Assembly: GCA_031261865.1 (NCBI GenBank)
Contig: JAISIV010000027.1
Location: 1 to 35,125, forward strand
DNA length: 35,125 bases
DNA from: Lactobacillaceae bacterium
Lineage (GTDB): Bacteria > Bacillota > Bacilli > Lactobacillales > Lactobacillaceae
Reading direction: 5' to 3'
The notes below the pieces were generated by a model. The model saw only the letters and a program-made list of their open reading frames with translations. It made no database searches and was not told the DNA's origin. The position numbers and the translations under genes are program-made. This document shows positions 1 through 7,457 of this stretch, piece by piece (the first letter of the stretch is position 1; each line of letters begins with the position of its first letter).

Positions 1-874
1 ACCAAGTGTTGTCGCGGCCGCTAACAAAGGTGCTAAATTACTAGGGAATATCGAAGTTCATTCTCAAACCCCAATGCTTCGACGTGCTCAAATTTTAACT
101 ACGCAAGATCCTTTTGAAGTAATCGACAACCACCATCAGGAAATTTTTGAAATTGCCGAAAATGCTCACCCTTCAATCGTTGAACGTGGTGGCGGTTTGG
201 AAGACATATCAGTCCGTGAATTACCGAATAATTATTTTAGTGTCGATTTGCTTATCAATACCAAAGACGCAATGGGTGCAAACATCGTAAATACAATTTC
301 TTAAGCGATTTCCGCAAACTTGGCCGAACAAAACATCCAAGTTCTTACAGCTATCGTGTCAAATAACTCAACTGAATCTCTAGTCACAGCTGAAGCGACG
401 ATTGAAATAGACGATGAAATTGCCTATAAAATCGCCCAACTTTCCGAAATCGCCCAACTTGATCCTTACCGAGCCGTTACTGATAACAAAGGCTTTTTGA
501 ACGGTGCTTCTGGTGTAGTGCAAGCAACTGGCAATGATTACAGGGCTTTTGAAGCTGGTGTCCATGCCTACGCTGTAGCTTTCGGGCAGTATCAAAGTGT
601 CACCAAGTGGACGGCGGCAGGCGGAGTGCTTAAAGGGATAACAACGATTCCAGTAATGGTTGGTATTTTAGGTGGGACAATTGGTGTCCATCCTGTTGCT
701 CAAGCTAATTTGAAACTGCTTGATGTTCAAAGCGGGGATGAACTCGCCAGTGTAATTGCAGCAACCGGTCTTGCACAAAATTTCGCGGCCCTTTATGCTT
801 TAGTTACTACTGGAATTCAATCGGGACACATGAAGCTACATAATAAAGCAGTTAACAAAGAAACTAATGACTAA
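1..874 (+). pseudogene. mvaA: Class II HMG-CoA reductase, 3' part, interrupted by an in-frame TAA
   Basis: Frame 2 reads PSVVAAANKGAKLL from the window edge and continues to the TAA at 872-874, so the 5' part lies outside the window. Class II HMG-CoA reductase reduces HMG-CoA to mevalonate for isoprenoid synthesis. Visible family landmarks are the DAMGAN loop just before the break, NDYRAFEAGVHAYA (catalytic Lys/Asp region, with Arg/Tyr here), GGTIGVHP, and the C-terminal flap His in GIQSGHM. A TAA at 302-304 interrupts the frame directly after AMGANIVNTIS. The reading frame is identical and conserved on both sides, so this is a point nonsense change (family members often have Glu near here, and GAA to TAA is one step), not a frameshift. 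It may be a decayed gene, a strain-specific mutation or a sequencing error. Restart at TTG 320 would lack the upstream domain. The 3' end overlaps the CDF gene by 8 nt. Confidence 0.85.
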
Positions 875-1769
875 TCATCATCATTCGCACAATTCTAAAA
901 GTTGGAGTTCTAATTTTATTTACATTTTTACAACGTGTTTAAATGTTATTTTCGTCATTGGCGAATTAATAATTGGAATCTTAATTGGATCCGTTTCTTT
1001 GATTTCGGATGCTATTCATAATCTAGGCGATGTTCTAGGAATTGTAATTGCTTTTGTCGGCAGCTTGCTATCGAGGCTGAAACCAACTAAAGAGCATACT
1101 TACGGCCTTCGAAATACGTCGATTATTGCCGCTTTCACAAATGCATTGATTCTTACGGTGACAATTTTCATTCTTATTTATGAAGTCATCGAGCGCTTTT
1201 TAAAACCTGAAACCTCTCTTGATGGGGGTGTGATTGCAATTGTCGCTTTCATTGGAATTTTGATTAACGGGATTACCGCTTATTGTTTTCAAAAAAACGC
1301 CGACCATGATGTTAATGAAAAGGGTGTTTTCTTACATTTTCTAACTGACACATTAGTTTCCGTGGCCGTTATGATTGGTGGAATTGCCATTCAGTTAACT
1401 GGAATTGCTATCATCGATCCGATTGTTTCTTTGATTGCGATTGCAGCCATTGTTCATGCCGCTTGGGGATTATTAAAAGAAACGTGGAATTTGATTACTA
1501 ACGGTGTTCCAGAAAATATCGATGAATCGAAGGTTGAAGAATTTTTATTGTCGTTCCCTCAAGTAGGACAAATTAATGATTTACATATCTGGGGTATCAG
1601 CACCACTGAAGCGGCATTAACTGCTCACTTAGAATGTAATTCTTCACTAAGAGGTGAAACTCAGGTTATCGATAAAATTAGTGATGGCCTGCGCGACAAA
1701 TTTCAGATCAACCACACTACGATTCAAATCGACACTCCTAAATCTCACCACATAGAACCAGATATCTAA
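867..1769 (+). CDS. Cation diffusion facilitator (CDF) family metal exporter
   Basis: A 300-residue inner-membrane protein of CzcD/ZitB type, expected to export Zn2+ or a similar divalent cation in exchange for protons. It starts with a His-rich tail (MTNHHHSH), followed by about six membrane segments. Metal-site signatures are SDAIHNLGDV in TM2 (HxxxD) and HFLTDTLVSVAV in TM5 (HxxxD), which is the HDHD-type tetrahedral site of Zn transporters. The C-terminal cytoplasmic domain contains DLHIWGIS and a closing HTTIQID strand, as in the family. Length is typical. The start ATG lies inside the last codons of mvaA (8-nt overlap), suggesting translational coupling. A strong terminator follows at once. 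The substrate is inferred from motifs. Confidence 0.93.
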   Translation: MTNHHHSHNSKSWSSNFIYIFTTCLNVIFVIGELIIGILIGSVSLISDAIHNLGDVLGIVIAFVGSLLSRLKPTKEHTYGLRNTSIIAAFTNALILTVTIFILIYEVIERFLKPETSLDGGVIAIVAFIGILINGITAYCFQKNADHDVNEKGVFLHFLTDTLVSVAVMIGGIAIQLTGIAIIDPIVSLIAIAAIVHAAWGLLKETWNLITNGVPENIDESKVEEFLLSFPQVGQINDLHIWGISTTEAALTAHLECNSSLRGETQVIDKISDGLRDKFQINHTTIQIDTPKSHHIEPDI

Positions 1770-1814
1770 AACCCTCACGAATGCCTTACCTAAGGCGTTC
1801 GTGAGGGTTTTTGT
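1770..1814 (+). terminator. Rho-independent terminator after the CDF gene
   Basis: An 18-bp stem (arms 1770-1787 and 1792-1809, one G-U pair) with an ACCT loop is followed by TTTTTG. The stem begins at the last base of the CDF stop codon. Confidence 0.93.
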
Positions 1815-1850
1815 GTTATATTATCAGTGGTATTAAACATAATTATTAGC

Positions 1851-1985
1851 TATCACGCAAACGTGCAGTCAAGCGCAGCTATTTGAGCGACAAGCGCTCC
1901 GAAAACGAAATTCTTCGAATTTCATTCTCGAAGCACGTTGTTCGCACATAGCTAAGCGCGCTTACTTTGCACTCTCTAACGTGAC
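1851..1985. repeat. Long imperfect inverted repeat (about 65-nt arms) between CDF and mntH
   Basis: The arms run from about 1851-1913 and 1917-1985 with only TTC at the tip. Pairing blocks include GAAATTC/GAATTTC at the tip, GCGACAAGCGCT against AAGCACGTTGTTCGC, AGCTAT/ATAGCT, GTGCA/TGCAC and TCACG/CGTGA near the base. Mismatches are mostly wobble pairs or small bulges. There is no ORF in it and no T-run after it. It could be a small non-autonomous mobile element, or a structured leader of mntH if transcription starts upstream of it. I do not recognise it as a known manganese riboswitch. Confidence 0.6.
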
Positions 1986-2038
1986 TAGACAACCTTAATA
2001 AATGTGCTTAATGCTAATAAAGTTTAGGAGTTTTTAGT

Positions 2039-3424
2039 ATGGCTACAAGAAAGAAAGCTGTTGTCGACACTACTGATGAAAAATCTTTAGGCGAAGTTAA
2101 CTCATCCATTGCCGTGCCAAAAAATGCTGGTTTCTGGCGGACACTATTAGCTTTTTCGGGACCTGGCGCTTTGGTTGCCGTTGGGTATATGGATCCAGGT
2201 AATTGGATTACTTCGATTGTTGGTGGAGCCAAGTATCAATATTTACTTTTATCAGTTGTTTTAATTTCCTCATTAATCGCTATGATCTTGCAATACATGG
2301 CAGGGAAATTGGGAATCGTCACCGAAATGGACTTGGCCCAAAACACACGTGCGCGCACTGGTAAAAAAACTGGGATCTTCCTTTGGATTATTACCGAACT
2401 AGCAATTATGGCTACTGATATCGCCGAAGTTATTGGTTCTGGTATCGCTTTACATTTGTTGTTTGGGATGAGTATTCTCCAAGGTGTCATCTTAACGGCG
2501 TTTGATGTTTTGATTTTGCTTCTCTTAATGAAGTTAGGCTTCCGTAAAATCGAAGCGATTGTCGGAACGCTTATCACTACTATCGTTTTGATTTTCGTTT
2601 ATTTAACTTTAATGGCAGATCCCAATTGGGCTGGCGTATTAGCCGGGTATTTGCCACAACCAGAAGTTCTCAATAATCACGTTTCTCATGGTGATTCACA
2701 ATTGGTTATGGCTGCCGGAATTATCGGAGCTACAGTTATGCCTCACAATCTTTACTTGCACTCTTCGATTTCTCAAACTCGAAAAATTGATCATTCAAAG
2801 AAGTCCGAAGTAAAACAAGCCGTGCGCTTTATGATGTGGGATTCGAACATTCAACTTTCGATGGCCTTTATTGTTAATTCGATGCTATTGATTCTTGGAG
2901 CAGCACTGTTCTTCGGTCACGGGGATGACTTGCAAGCTTTTGGGGCTTTGTATGATGCCTTAAAAGATAAGAATATTGCCGGAGCCATTGCTAGTCCAGT
3001 ATTGTCGACACTATTCGCTGTGGCACTTCTTGCCTCAGGACAAAATTCAACTATTACTGGTACTCTTACCGGTGAAGCAGTCATGGAAGGTTTCTTGCGC
3101 TTACGAGTTCCACGTTGGATTCGTCGATTGATTACTCGTGGTTTAGCAATTGCACCAGTTATTGCCTTTGCTATTGCCTTTGGTGGTTCTGAAGGAAAAC
3201 TCGATCAATTACTCGTTTATTCTCAAGTCTTTCTATCAATTGCACTGCCTTTCTCAATGATTCCACTTATTTATTTCACTTCATCAAAGAAAGTGATGGG
3301 CAAAGAATTCGTTAATCCAAAGTGGTTAATCTGGGTTGCTAGTATTGCGGCTGCGATAATTACTTTGTTAAACGTTCAAATTGTCATTAAGATTTTTACT
3401 GAACTTGGAGGAGTTTTGTTCTAA
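2039..3424 (+). CDS. mntH: Nramp-family Mn2+/H+ symporter
   Basis: A 461-residue proton-coupled importer of Mn2+ (and Fe2+) in the cell membrane. The N-terminus is a short hydrophilic tail. TM1 carries the metal-binding DPGN motif (D52-N55 in YMDPGNW) and TM6 carries MPHNLYLHSS, the second signature of the family. About eleven hydrophobic segments follow, ending in a short tail, as expected. The start ATG has a clear Shine-Dalgarno TTAGGAG at 2024-2030. The stop codon shares one base with the ATG of the universal stress gene (TAATG), so the two are co-translated. Manganese uptake supports oxidative-stress defence in lactobacilli. No MntR-type operator could be assigned in the upstream region. 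Confidence 0.96.
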   Translation: MATRKKAVVDTTDEKSLGEVNSSIAVPKNAGFWRTLLAFSGPGALVAVGYMDPGNWITSIVGGAKYQYLLLSVVLISSLIAMILQYMAGKLGIVTEMDLAQNTRARTGKKTGIFLWIITELAIMATDIAEVIGSGIALHLLFGMSILQGVILTAFDVLILLLLMKLGFRKIEAIVGTLITTIVLIFVYLTLMADPNWAGVLAGYLPQPEVLNNHVSHGDSQLVMAAGIIGATVMPHNLYLHSSISQTRKIDHSKKSEVKQAVRFMMWDSNIQLSMAFIVNSMLLILGAALFFGHGDDLQAFGALYDALKDKNIAGAIASPVLSTLFAVALLASGQNSTITGTLTGEAVMEGFLRLRVPRWIRRLITRGLAIAPVIAFAIAFGGSEGKLDQLLVYSQVFLSIALPFSMIPLIYFTSSKKVMGKEFVNPKWLIWVASIAAAIITLLNVQIVIKIFTELGGVLF

Positions 3425-3885
3425 TGGTCAAAGAAAAAAGTTTCAAGCACGTTTTAGTTGCTGTTGATGAAAGTGAGCAAGGACAATTCGCTCTGGTTAA
3501 CGCTATTCACCAAGCGATGGAAGACCAAGCTCGCTTAACGATTGTTTCGGTTTTCGAACCAGAATCAATGAATGTTGCTGATTTATTAGATCATGATTCT
3601 GTCGAAGATGCCCAAAAACGGGTGGAAGACAACTTGCAAACTTGGGCTAAACAAGCTGAAAAAGCTGGTGTCGAAAAGGTGGATGTGATTTATGCTGATG
3701 GGAATCCTGGAGAAGTAATCGTCAACGACGTTATTCCTCAAAGTAAGGCCGATTTAGTGGTCGTTGGCGCTCACTCGAAGAATAATTTTGCTCGACAATA
3801 CTTCGGTTCCCAAGCTTCATATATCGCCAACCGCGCACCAATTTCAGTATTAGTTGTCCGCCAAGCACACGATAAAGATGAATAG
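3424..3885 (+). CDS. Universal stress protein (UspA family)
   Basis: A 153-residue single Usp domain. The N-terminal strand is HVLVAVDESEQGQFAL. Near the C-terminus, ADLVVVGAHSKNNFARQYFGSQASYIANRAPISVLVV follows the nucleotide-binding loop region, but the classic G-2x-G-9x-G(S/T) spacing is only partly kept, so ATP binding is uncertain. It overlaps the mntH stop by one base, and the mntH-usp pair recurs in lactic acid bacteria. This suggests a role tied to metal or oxidative stress, which is inferred from position. Confidence 0.92.
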   Translation: MVKEKSFKHVLVAVDESEQGQFALVNAIHQAMEDQARLTIVSVFEPESMNVADLLDHDSVEDAQKRVEDNLQTWAKQAEKAGVEKVDVIYADGNPGEVIVNDVIPQSKADLVVVGAHSKNNFARQYFGSQASYIANRAPISVLVVRQAHDKDE

Positions 3886-3892
3886 ACTTATG

Positions 3893-3918
3893 ACCTTCAC
3901 ATTTGTGAAGGTTTTTTT
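3893..3918 (+). terminator. Rho-independent terminator after mntH-usp
   Basis: A perfect 9-bp stem, ACCTTCACA / TGTGAAGGT, with a TT tip is followed by seven T. The -10-like TATCTT of the next gene starts right behind it. Confidence 0.93.
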
Positions 3919-3932
3919 GCTATCTTTGAAGC

Positions 3933-4556
3933 ATGTCTGAAAAACTTAAAGTCAAATTAGAAAACGCTAAAAAGCCGTAAAATAACAATCTTCTGTGGAT
4001 TATTCTCGGCATAGTTGGTGGTTTATTTTTGCTTACGGTAGTCTCTGGTGCCGTTGCTTTTTTAATTTTCGGTCGAGGACCACAGCAAGTTTCTACCAGT
4101 CAATACTGGCAATATAAAGCCATTTATGATGATAAATTTTTAGATAATCAACCTTCAGGGGCCACCACTTTATTGGTCGTCAAGGGACAAAAATCTTCGA
4201 ATGATTTAGCCTATATTTCTGAATCCCTAACCTACAACAGAACTTTAGACCCAACTTTTATGCAGGATGCACAAAGACAAGAATTGCAGAAAACAAAAAC
4301 CGGTTATAAAAATCAAGATCTATACAGCTATGATTTTTACGAACCAGAAACTGGCAAATTCAAAGTAACTCTTCTTTATAATCACGATAAGTATTCTTGG
4401 AATAAAATGCTCGTTGATGAATTTCTTAAAAATAAGAAGTTCAATCTAAAGAAAACCCTTAAAACACTAAAGTCTGAAAATTATAAAATTTCGTCAAAAC
4501 CGATTTCTGAATCTGAATTCAACAAGCTTCAAAAGTCGCAGAATGTTTTTAAGTAA
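3933..4556 (+). pseudogene. Unknown N-terminally anchored protein with an in-frame TAA at codon 16
   Basis: Reading from ATG 3933 gives MSEKLKVKLENAKKP, then TAA at 3978-3980. The same frame continues without a break through NNNLLWIILGIVGGLFLLTVVSGAVAFLIFG, a single membrane segment, and about 165 hydrophilic residues to TAA at 4554-4556. The charged start followed by a membrane anchor looks like the natural N-terminus, so the TAA most likely replaces a sense codon (AAA to TAA is one step). A restart at TTG 4029 would cut into the membrane segment and is less attractive. I do not recognise the extracellular domain, which is rich in Lys, Tyr and Ser. The upstream TATCTT, 6 nt from the ATG, suggests a leaderless start. 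Confidence 0.6.
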
Positions 4557-4683
4557 TTAGCTATGGAGCTTCTCAAAAAATAAATAACAAAATAGATTAA
4601 ATAAAAATTCTTTTTTGCTGGACTTGGAAACCGAATTTTCACATCATGCAAAATACATCCCAATCCTAAGCTTTAAAAACCCG

Positions 4684-4713
4684 TTTAAAATTCATACACA
4701 CTTGTTTTAATAA
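4684..4713 (+). promoter_or_regulatory. Putative promoter of the small RNA
   Basis: TTTAAA (4684-4689) and TAATAA (4708-4713) are separated by 18 nt. This would start transcription near 4719-4722, where the first hairpin of the candidate RNA begins. The -35 match is weak. Confidence 0.4.
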
Positions 4714-4718
4714 TATTT

Positions 4719-4840
4719 GTTCAGGGAAACCTGAACGGTATCTTCTTAAAAAGATTGATATCCAGAAATACACTCATAAGTTTCCCTCTCTTCTTATGTG
4801 GTGCAAACCAGTCCGCTTTATTGGGCTGGTTTTTGTTTTC
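4719..4840 (+). ncRNA. Candidate structured small RNA with its own terminator
   Basis: There is no ORF in 4557-4881, but there is a run of four hairpins in + orientation. Hairpin 1 at 4719-4736 is GTTCAGG-GAAA-CCTGAAC, a perfect stem with a GNRA loop. Hairpin 2 at 4737-4763 pairs GGTATC...TTCTT with AAGAT..GATATCC. Hairpin 3 at 4771-4803 pairs CACTCATAAG with CTTATGTGGTG (one bulge) and exposes the loop TTTCCCTCTCTT. Hairpin 4 at 4805-4834 pairs AACCAGTCC with GGGCTGGTT and ends in a T-run, a normal intrinsic terminator. The C/U-rich loop is complementary to Shine-Dalgarno-like sequence, as in known Gram-positive regulatory RNAs such as RsaE. It does not match tmRNA, SRP RNA, RNase P or a T-box as far as I can tell. 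Confidence 0.55.
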
Positions 4841-4845
4841 CAAGA

Positions 4846-4875
4846 TAAAGAAAAAGCCATTTCCTTAGGAATGGC
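4846..4875 (-). terminator. Rho-independent terminator of the HD phosphohydrolase gene
   Basis: On the minus strand, GCCATTCC - TAA - GGAAATGGC (one bulged base) is followed by TTTTTCTTT, just after the stop at 4882. Confidence 0.85.
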
Positions 4876-4881
4876 GAGTGG

Positions 4882-6177
4882 TTAGATTGAACGTCTCGAA
4901 GTAGCGTAAATTTTTTTCAAATTATCATCAGTTTCTAGTAATTCTTTCGGGAAGAAGAAACGATTATCAGTAATTTCATCATCATCCAAGGCTTTGACGA
5001 TTGTCGACAAACTAGACAAACCTTTTTGGTTTTCTAAATCCCCACCGATAGCGAACTGAATTGGTTTATTTTTCTTATTGCGATTTGAATAACTCTTATA
5101 TGGAATGTTATTAGCGTTATTAGTGCCACTGTAATAAAACTTGTCGAACCCGCCCGCTTCGACTTCAGCTTCGAGGCTACGTAATTTAGATTCAGAATAA
5201 GGAATTGATTTGAAGGGAATTCGATCCAAAAACCTGCGTGACAAATCCGATAATACTGGATCCTTACTATCACGCCAAATGCTGAATGCAGTAGTGAATA
5301 CGCCGTCATCTAACTTCAAATAATCTTCAGTGGAGATATTTTTCCCGACTTCAAAGACTTTAGCGATAGTTGAGAAAAACAATTCTGGTTCTAATTTTTC
5401 GTTATACATAGCTTGGGCACGTGATAGCAAGTTTTCTAAAACAACCTCCATCCCGCGACTCACCGGGTGAAAGTAAACTTGTATATACATTTGATAACGA
5501 CTGATAATGTAATCTTCGACCGTGTGAACTCCCGCCTCATTAAAGATAATCCCGTCGTCAGTTGGAATCATCATTTCCATGATGCGTTCGATATCGAATT
5601 TTCCGTATTCAGCGCCCGTATAGTACGCGTCTCGCAATAAGTAATCCATTCGATCAGCATCTATTTGCGAGCTAATCATCGAAATGACTAATCTATTTTC
5701 GTAAGTTTTAGCGATGACACTAGCAACTTTTGCTGGCAAGTCTTTATCGCGCGCGCTTAGAATCTGATTAACTTGGGTATCAGGGTTTAAAATAATATCT
5801 TGAGTAAATTGCTCATGGTTGGTTCCAAAAATATGTTCAAAAGTGTGCGAATAAGCACCATGACCAACGTCATGTAAAAGGCCGGCTGCCATCACAACAA
5901 TATCTTCATCGTGGTTCCAAAAAGTTGGTCGATTAACGTCAAAATGTGTAATCATGCGGCGCGTAATTTCGTAAACACCTAACGAGTGTTGAAAACGTGA
6001 ATGTTCACCACCATGAAAGACTAAGTTGGCGACACCAAGCGCTTTGACGCGACGCAATCTTTGAACTTCTGAACTGTTAATTAAATCGAGAATCGTTTGG
6101 TCTTCAACCCGAATGAAATTAAGGATGGGATCACGCAAAACTCTTTCTTTTGCAAGGATATATTTGGAATTTGCCAT
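4882..6177 (-). CDS. HD-domain phosphohydrolase, dGTPase/SAMHD1-like (YwfO type)
   Basis: A 431-residue protein of the family that removes triphosphate from deoxynucleotides. Metal-binding HD residues are visible in order: H64 in HSRFQHSLG, H102-D103 in LLHDVGHGAYSH, and the distal Asp in QIDADRMDYLLRDA around residue 185. Length fits B. subtilis YwfO-like proteins. I chose the ATG at 6177 (MANSKYILAK), because the longer frame to 6225 would run through the promoter and into the divergent gene. There is no Shine-Dalgarno. A -10-like TAAAAT (6193-6188) lies 10 nt upstream of the ATG, so the leader would be only a few nt. The gene is divergent from the DUF1934 gene. The substrate is inferred from family. 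Confidence 0.92.
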   Translation of the reverse strand: MANSKYILAKERVLRDPILNFIRVEDQTILDLINSSEVQRLRRVKALGVANLVFHGGEHSRFQHSLGVYEITRRMITHFDVNRPTFWNHDEDIVVMAAGLLHDVGHGAYSHTFEHIFGTNHEQFTQDIILNPDTQVNQILSARDKDLPAKVASVIAKTYENRLVISMISSQIDADRMDYLLRDAYYTGAEYGKFDIERIMEMMIPTDDGIIFNEAGVHTVEDYIISRYQMYIQVYFHPVSRGMEVVLENLLSRAQAMYNEKLEPELFFSTIAKVFEVGKNISTEDYLKLDDGVFTTAFSIWRDSKDPVLSDLSRRFLDRIPFKSIPYSESKLRSLEAEVEAGGFDKFYYSGTNNANNIPYKSYSNRNKKNKPIQFAIGGDLENQKGLSSLSTIVKALDDDEITDNRFFFPKELLETDDNLKKIYATSRRSI

Positions 6178-6211
6178 AGTTGTATAAATTTTATCAGAGG
6201 GCAGAATAACT

Positions 6212-6604
6212 ATGCAAAAAGTCAATATAAAATTATCGTCATTGATTGATCAAAATGGTTTGGTTGACAATGTTCATCTAGAAACACCTGGTACTTGGGA
6301 TGAAAAAACTCAAACTCTTGCCTATGAACAAAATGATTTAAAAAATGAACTTCAATTGTCTGGCAATGAAATTATTTTGCGTCAACCAAATGGCACTGAA
6401 ATTGTTTTCAGACATGAAGATACATCTGAATCTTTATTTGGAACACCATACGGACAATTACCAATTGTTGTCACTACCGAACGCGCACTCTACGACTTGG
6501 GCGACGACAAGAGTTCGATTGATTTGAGTTATCAGATTCTTCAAAACGATATGGATTTAGGGAAGTTCTCGTTGAAGTTGGAATTCGAAAACTTGGATGA
6601 TTAA
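6212..6604 (+). CDS. DUF1934 (YwiB-like) beta-barrel protein
   Basis: A 130-residue soluble protein with alternating short strands, for example NELQLSGNEIILRQPNGTEIVF and LGKFSLKLEFENLDD. The length and its place just before rpoE match the DUF1934 family, found next to rpoE and argS in Firmicutes. The function is unknown; the fold is a lipocalin-like barrel in relatives. The start ATG has the Shine-Dalgarno CAGAGGG 10 nt upstream. That Shine-Dalgarno lies close to the divergent start of the HD phosphohydrolase, so the two promoters overlap. Confidence 0.8.
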   Translation: MQKVNIKLSSLIDQNGLVDNVHLETPGTWDEKTQTLAYEQNDLKNELQLSGNEIILRQPNGTEIVFRHEDTSESLFGTPYGQLPIVVTTERALYDLGDDKSSIDLSYQILQNDMDLGKFSLKLEFENLDD

Positions 6605-6632
6605 AATCCCACAAAACGCACTCGCTTCCTAA

Positions 6633-6663
6633 TTGAAAACGCGATGACGATGGTTCATATAAT
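6633..6663 (+). promoter_or_regulatory. Putative rpoE promoter
   Basis: A perfect TATAAT at 6658-6663 is preceded by TTGAAA (6633-6638) at a long 19-nt spacing. It lies about 57 nt before the rpoE start. Confidence 0.55.
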
Positions 6664-6719
6664 CATATATACTAGTGGTATTGCTTATTTTCTAAATAAG
6701 ATTAAAAGAGGTATTAATT

Positions 6720-7253
6720 TTGGCAATTAAAGATTACACAAAAGAACAAATATCAGAAATGTCCAACATCGACATCGCAAGAGAAATCTTGGCAGACAAT
6801 AGTAAAGAAATGCTATTCAAAGACTTGCTTGCAGAACTTAATGCCGTTCGTGGAACTGATTTGTCTGGGGATGCATTAGCAACTTTCTACGCTGATTTGA
6901 ATTCCGACGGAACTTTCATTTCATTAGGTAAACAAGAATGGGGAATGCGTTCTTGGTATGCCGCTGGTGCTATCGATGAAGCAACTCATGATGGTTTCGA
7001 TGATTATGAAGAAACTTCAAAGAAGAAGTCAGACGAAGATGTTGTTGGATTCGACGAAATTGACGAAGATGAAGACGTTATCGACACTGATGACGAAGAT
7101 GAAGACGTTGAAGAAAACGAAACCACTGATGATGGTGACGATGACGAAGATGTCGACCAAGAAGACGTTTCTCTAAACGACGATAACGAACAACTTGATG
7201 TTCTCGATGCTAACAACGATCTTGATGATCTTGGCGATGGGGATGTTGAATAA
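6720..7253 (+). CDS. rpoE: RNA polymerase delta subunit
   Basis: A 177-residue accessory subunit of Gram-positive RNA polymerase that promotes polymerase recycling and sensitivity to initiating NTP. Residues 1-90 form the folded HARE-HTH-type domain (YTKEQISEMSNIDIAREIL, then KQEWGMRSWY). Residues from about 100 on are almost entirely Asp and Glu, the disordered acidic tail typical of delta. The start is TTG 6720, supported by AAGAGG at 6705-6710 and by family N-termini. The acidic tail is encoded by GAA/GAT repeats, which create spurious open frames on the other strand. The position before pyrG is conserved in Firmicutes. Confidence 0.96.
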   Translation: MAIKDYTKEQISEMSNIDIAREILADNSKEMLFKDLLAELNAVRGTDLSGDALATFYADLNSDGTFISLGKQEWGMRSWYAAGAIDEATHDGFDDYEETSKKKSDEDVVGFDEIDEDEDVIDTDDEDEDVEENETTDDGDDDEDVDQEDVSLNDDNEQLDVLDANNDLDDLGDGDVE

Positions 7254-7264
7254 TTAATTTATGG

Positions 7265-7295
7265 AAACCAGCTCGATGAGGTGGTTTTTATTTTG
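7265..7295 (+). terminator. Rho-independent terminator after rpoE
   Basis: AACCAGCTC - GAT - GAGGTGGTT, a 9-bp stem with one mismatch, is followed by TTTATTTT. Confidence 0.85.
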
Positions 7296-7318
7296 CCTTG
7301 GAATTTAATGATTAACTT

Positions 7319-7457
7319 TACGAATACCTAAAGGTATTCGAAATTTATTATTGACAAACTGCCGTAGAGCTACTTATTTTACGTATACATCAAGGTATCT
7401 GAAATTTATTGCCGCTAAACTGTCGTTTAGCTCCTTGTTTTTCGTATAAAGAGGTAT
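7319..7457 (+). repeat. Tandem promoter-like repeat, copy array A (two units plus a partial)
   Basis: Unit A1 is 7320-7380, unit A2 is 7381-7442, and a partial third unit (CGTATAAAGAGG) runs into the start codon of the next gene. The units share the order CGTATA-hairpin - AAATTTATT - AAACTGTCGTTT-type hairpin - T-rich tract - CGTATA. A1 opens with TACGAATACC TAAA GGTATTCG, a perfect 8-bp inverted repeat, and with the exact streptococcal competence box TACGAATA (7319-7326). In A2 the second hairpin is GCTAAAC-TGTC-GTTTAGC (7414-7431). The same unit occurs at 19983-20179. The last TATAAA (7445-7450) is 7 nt before ATG 7458, so the unit probably acts as a promoter. Confidence 0.75.

Noticed and set aside
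7004..7216. Ser-rich open frame on the minus strand within rpoE
   Set aside because: It is the reverse complement of the GAA/GAT-rich acidic tail of the delta subunit, a composition artefact.
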